A DNA stretch of 11,560 bases, from contig KB722759.1 in assembly GCA_000349905.1 (NCBI GenBank), positions 533,326 to 544,885 of the forward strand. The letters run 5' to 3'. The notes beneath the pieces were generated by a model. That model saw nothing but the letters and a program-made list of their open reading frames with translations, was not told the origin of the DNA and searched no databases. Below are positions 9,187 through 11,560 of this stretch, one piece after another. The translations under genes and the position numbers were made by a program. Source of the DNA: Volvariella volvacea V23 (lineage: Eukaryota > Basidiomycota > Agaricomycetes > Agaricales > Pluteaceae). Every line of letters begins with the position of its first letter. The stretch's first letter is position 1.

Positions 9187-9895
9187 CCTCAATTCAATCA
9201 TCGGCACCCCCCTCGTCATAAAGTAGCGTATAGAACATCCCATAATATCTTGCATGCTTTTAGCGCTCTCAATACATATAGACAACAATACACTAGACAC
9301 TTGGCTCACGTACTTTCCCTTCGCCATCCCATGTCACTAATAATTCTCAGGCTATGTTTGTAAGACTAATGTATATTTTGTCAGAATTCGGCCCCCAAGG
9401 CGTTTAGATTTGCCTGCTGAAGGCTGGGGAACGACGACTTGGGGTGGGGGTTTTACAAACGGATAAGGAAATCTACATAGGATACAGTGTATGTAGATGA
9501 TAAAAATAAAGTTCGTCTCACGGTCATGCAACCATGAGCTTGTCGAAATACATGTAAACATCTGAAGTATTTTTGCCCTTTGCTCCTGCTCTTGCCAATT
9601 TGGACCCCTCAGCTTGTGAACTCCTGTCTTACATCTAAGCATCTTAACTCAGTGCATTTTTTCCAACAACCACCCCTTCATGGAGGTATTGTTGTCGGTC
9701 CCATAATGAGTGAAGGTGACTCCTCGCTCATGGTGGATGTGGGACTCATTAGGATGAAGGGGGTATCATGACTCAGGCCTTGCACTGCCTGCTGGAAAAA
9801 TGGGTGGGAAAAGGACACTCGTTGCATTGCGTAAAGGATACGAGGTGAGGTCATGTGTAAACCGGGATTCAGTAGGTTTCTGAAGCTGTGTCACG
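9187..9895. other. Intergenic region downstream of TBC pseudogene
   Basis: The expected TBC 3' flank. An AATAAA hexamer sits at 9505-9510, about 320 nt after the stop, too far to assign with confidence. A nested inverted repeat at 9673-9762 is listed separately. A minus-strand open frame at 9352-9642 has no domain that I recognise. Confidence 0.4.
9673..9762. repeat. Nested short inverted repeats
   Basis: CCCCTTCAT at 9673-9681 is the exact reverse complement of 9754-9762, and inside it TAATGAGT at 9704-9711 is the exact reverse complement of 9744-9751. Together they could form an imperfect hairpin of about 90 nt with a 22-nt bulge on the left arm and a 32-nt loop. No target-site duplication is obvious. 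It may be a degraded small element or chance. Confidence 0.35.
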
Positions 9896-10174
9896 GAGAT
9901 AGAAGTCTTAAAAGCCGAAGTGCGAGCTCGAATGGTTCGTGATGCCAACCAATACCTTAGACTAATGAAATGACCCTTGGAGTAATCGTGGAAGTGGAAG
10001 AACTCCAAATCTGCTACAACCTGGAGGAGAAACACATGTGTGTAAGTATCTTGAATCTATTTTCATGATTGGTAACATTGAAGGATTTAATTTGATGGCA
10101 AAATGCAGGAAGACATTGCAGACTTTTTGCCACGGCAATTGCCTGCCGAGCGGCCTCAAGTACCACCACTGTGA
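9896..10174 (+). pseudogene. Decayed spliced coding remnant, family unknown
   Basis: A helical, charged stretch EIEVLKAEVRARMVRDANQY (from 9896) ends at a TGA near 9971. From 9977 another frame gives LGVIVEVEELQICYNLEEKH up to 10041. A strong intron follows (10042-10108, 67 nt, GTAAGT donor, TGCAG acceptor), then EDIADFLPRQLPAERPQV to a TGA at 10172-10174. The amino-acid texture, the phase-0 junction and the good splice signals suggest a former exon pair joined across a frame lesion. I do not recognise the protein. No start codon can be assigned and the upstream end is arbitrary. It could be a remnant of an element-encoded or duplicated host gene, or coincidence. Confidence 0.4.
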
Positions 10175-10280
10175 CCATTTGAGTCGTCAGCCGTCCACTC
10201 CACGACAATCGCTCATAGCATCGCCCCGCCTTGTGTCCTTCATTACGCAATGCAGACCGAAATGCGGTGTAAGTAGTGTC

Positions 10281-10287
10281 ATATAAG
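10281..10287 (+). promoter_or_regulatory. Possible TATA box and CT-rich leader of the DUF4139 gene
   Basis: ATATAAG lies about 45 nt before the ATG at 10332. A pyrimidine-rich leader (roughly 10288-10331) follows, as is common upstream of fungal start sites. The ATG has G at +4. The element is close to the start codon, so the mRNA leader would be short. Confidence 0.35.
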
Positions 10288-10331
10288 AATCTACATCTTC
10301 TCACAACCTTCTCCTTCAATCACCATCTATC

Positions 10332-11560
10332 ATGGCTGATAACTTAATTAGCATCGCGGGAGCAGAGCACACCATCACCTCGGTCACGATCTTCAAGTCC
10401 AAGGCTGAGGTCGTGCGAACCTTTGACTTGAATCTCAAGGTTGGCAGACTAGTTGATCTGCATGTGAGACACCATCTGACAATGATTCTTAGCTTGGTCG
10501 AAACAAGGTCGAGATTCGTGGCCTGTCAAGCAGCATCGATACCAATGCTATCAGGGTGTCTGGTCTTACTGATGGTGCCCGCCTCTCTGATGTCGTTTGC
10601 ACATTGGCCACCCTAACCCAGGTGAAGCGCTCATCGGATACCGTTGAGACTCTTCGCAAGCTTCGAGTGGAGAAGTCCAAGTTGGAAGACAACAAAAAGG
10701 CTCGCACCAAAGAGGTGGAGTTGTTACATCAATATGGAGGCTCGCTTGGCAGTCAGTATATTGACCCCGAGAAGATGGTGCAGTTCTTAGAGACCCTTTT
10801 GCAAAGGAGTCGTGAAGCTGCCAATGCGGTGAGTTCAGACAATTCATCTTCTCATCCGGCTTGCCTGCTTATTGAAGTTCTGTTCAAGGCCGCGGAGATC
10901 GATGAGAAGATCCTTGCGATTGACAAACAAATTGACGAAATTAACGAGGAATCTCGTAAACGAAGGGGAACCACGCGTAGGGAGGTTACTATCATCATTT
11001 TGGCAGACGTTACGATGCAAACGCAGATTAGGTTAACCTATAGTGCGTCATATCCTTACTTCCCTTTCCTCCATTGTCTAACTATGTTGCGTGATTGTGG
11101 TAGTTGTCGATAACGTTTCCTGGGTTCCAACTTACGAGCTGCGTGCAACCACCGAAAAGGGTAAACCATCGTCGACGGTTTCACTTCATTATCGGGCACG
11201 CATAACTCAAAGTAATGGAGAGGATTGGAAGGATACATCCCTCACGTTGAGCACGATTTCTTCTGCCTTTGTGGCGAAGAAGATATCTTCTCTTCACCCT
11301 GTTAAAATCCACCCTGAGGTCAAAATGCCCGCAGTCCACCACGTACCACCACCTCGCGCTGCGCGCGTGCGTTCGCCCGTGCTGCAATGCCCGCATCAGG
11401 AGCCTCCCGTTCAGGATCTGGTCTCGTTGTGCCCACTGCATCGGCTGTGGCAGCTAACTTTTCGAGCTATAATGCAGCCGCCCAACCTGGTGATGACAAT
11501 GAAGATGAAGAGTTTGATTTAGGCTTTGAACTCCCGGATGAACTAGCTACGATTGTGAAT
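10332..11560 (+). CDS. DUF4140/DUF4139 (TIGR02231-type) protein, 5' part (partial, possible frameshift)
   Basis: Four exons are supported: 10332-10439, 10493-10828, 10889-11042 and 11104 to the right edge. Introns are 53 nt (weak GTTGGC donor, TTCTTAG acceptor), 60 nt (GTGAGT, TTCAAG) and 61 nt (GTGCGT, CTAAC branch site, GGTAG). The N-terminus MADNLISIAGAEHTITSVTI, then AEVVRTFDLNLK/LGRNKVEIRGLSSSIDTNAI, is the DUF4140 region. A Lys/Glu-rich coiled coil follows (about residues 75-175, including IDEKILAIDKQIDEINEESR). VSWVPTYELRATTEKG, VSLHYRARITQSNGEDW and LTLSTISSAF open the DUF4139 domain. This family has bacterial and fungal members but no settled biochemical role. After KIHPEV the frame moves: the original frame ends at TAG 11520-11522, whereas the plausible family sequence DDNEDEEFDLGFELPDELAT lies two bases over and stays open to the edge. 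No single intron fits the phases, so a lesion, a read error or an unusual intron is possible. Confidence 0.8.

Noticed and set aside
9352..9642. Minus-strand open frame possibly encoding a C-terminal exon
   Set aside because: A TAG-like acceptor and a Pro/Lys-rich tail can be drawn, but no upstream exon or family match supports it.
1..11560. CRISPR array, tRNA, rRNA, insertion sequence or complete transposase
   Set aside because: No regularly spaced repeats, no cloverleaf-like stretches with the usual T-loop signature, and no transposase domain were seen on either strand.

Overview
The window looks like nuclear DNA of a mushroom-forming basidiomycete (Agaricomycete). Genes are split by short introns of about 47-94 nt with GT(A/G)NGT-type donors and TAG/CAG/AAG acceptors. 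One gene is a FunK1-type fungal protein kinase, a family expanded in mushrooms, and the main family here is a membrane protein type I know only from basidiomycetes. No bacterial, phage, CRISPR, tRNA or rRNA feature is visible.

Layout. Positions 1-868 (minus) hold the 5' three exons of a FunK1-like kinase gene that runs off the left edge. Positions 1579-7590 (minus) hold a tandem array of one membrane-protein family: copy A (1579-3067) and copy B (4138-5600) are complete two-exon genes of 477 and 470 codons, copy D (5887-6096) is only the first half of exon 1, and copy C (6359-7590) has lost the first part of exon 1 and changes reading frame. Positions 7589-9186 (plus) hold a broken TBC-domain Rab-GAP gene. 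It has lost its 5' end and an internal block between the two catalytic fingers, and has an in-frame TAG. Positions 9187-10331 are mostly non-coding but hold a decayed, spliced-looking coding remnant. Positions 10332-11560 (plus) hold the 5' four exons of a DUF4140/DUF4139 (TIGR02231-type) gene that runs off the right edge and appears to change frame near 11318-11490.

The intact array genes share a signal peptide, a short ectodomain with a Cx10C pair, about six membrane segments, one phase-1 intron at the same codon, and a C-terminus reading FIPHI. They are paralogs undergoing birth and death. No function is known to me.

The most notable structure is the head-to-head junction near 7590, where the 5'-truncated copy C (minus) abuts the apparently 5'-truncated TBC gene (plus). 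This is also where coding strand switches for the whole window. It reads as a rearrangement scar surrounded by decaying genes.
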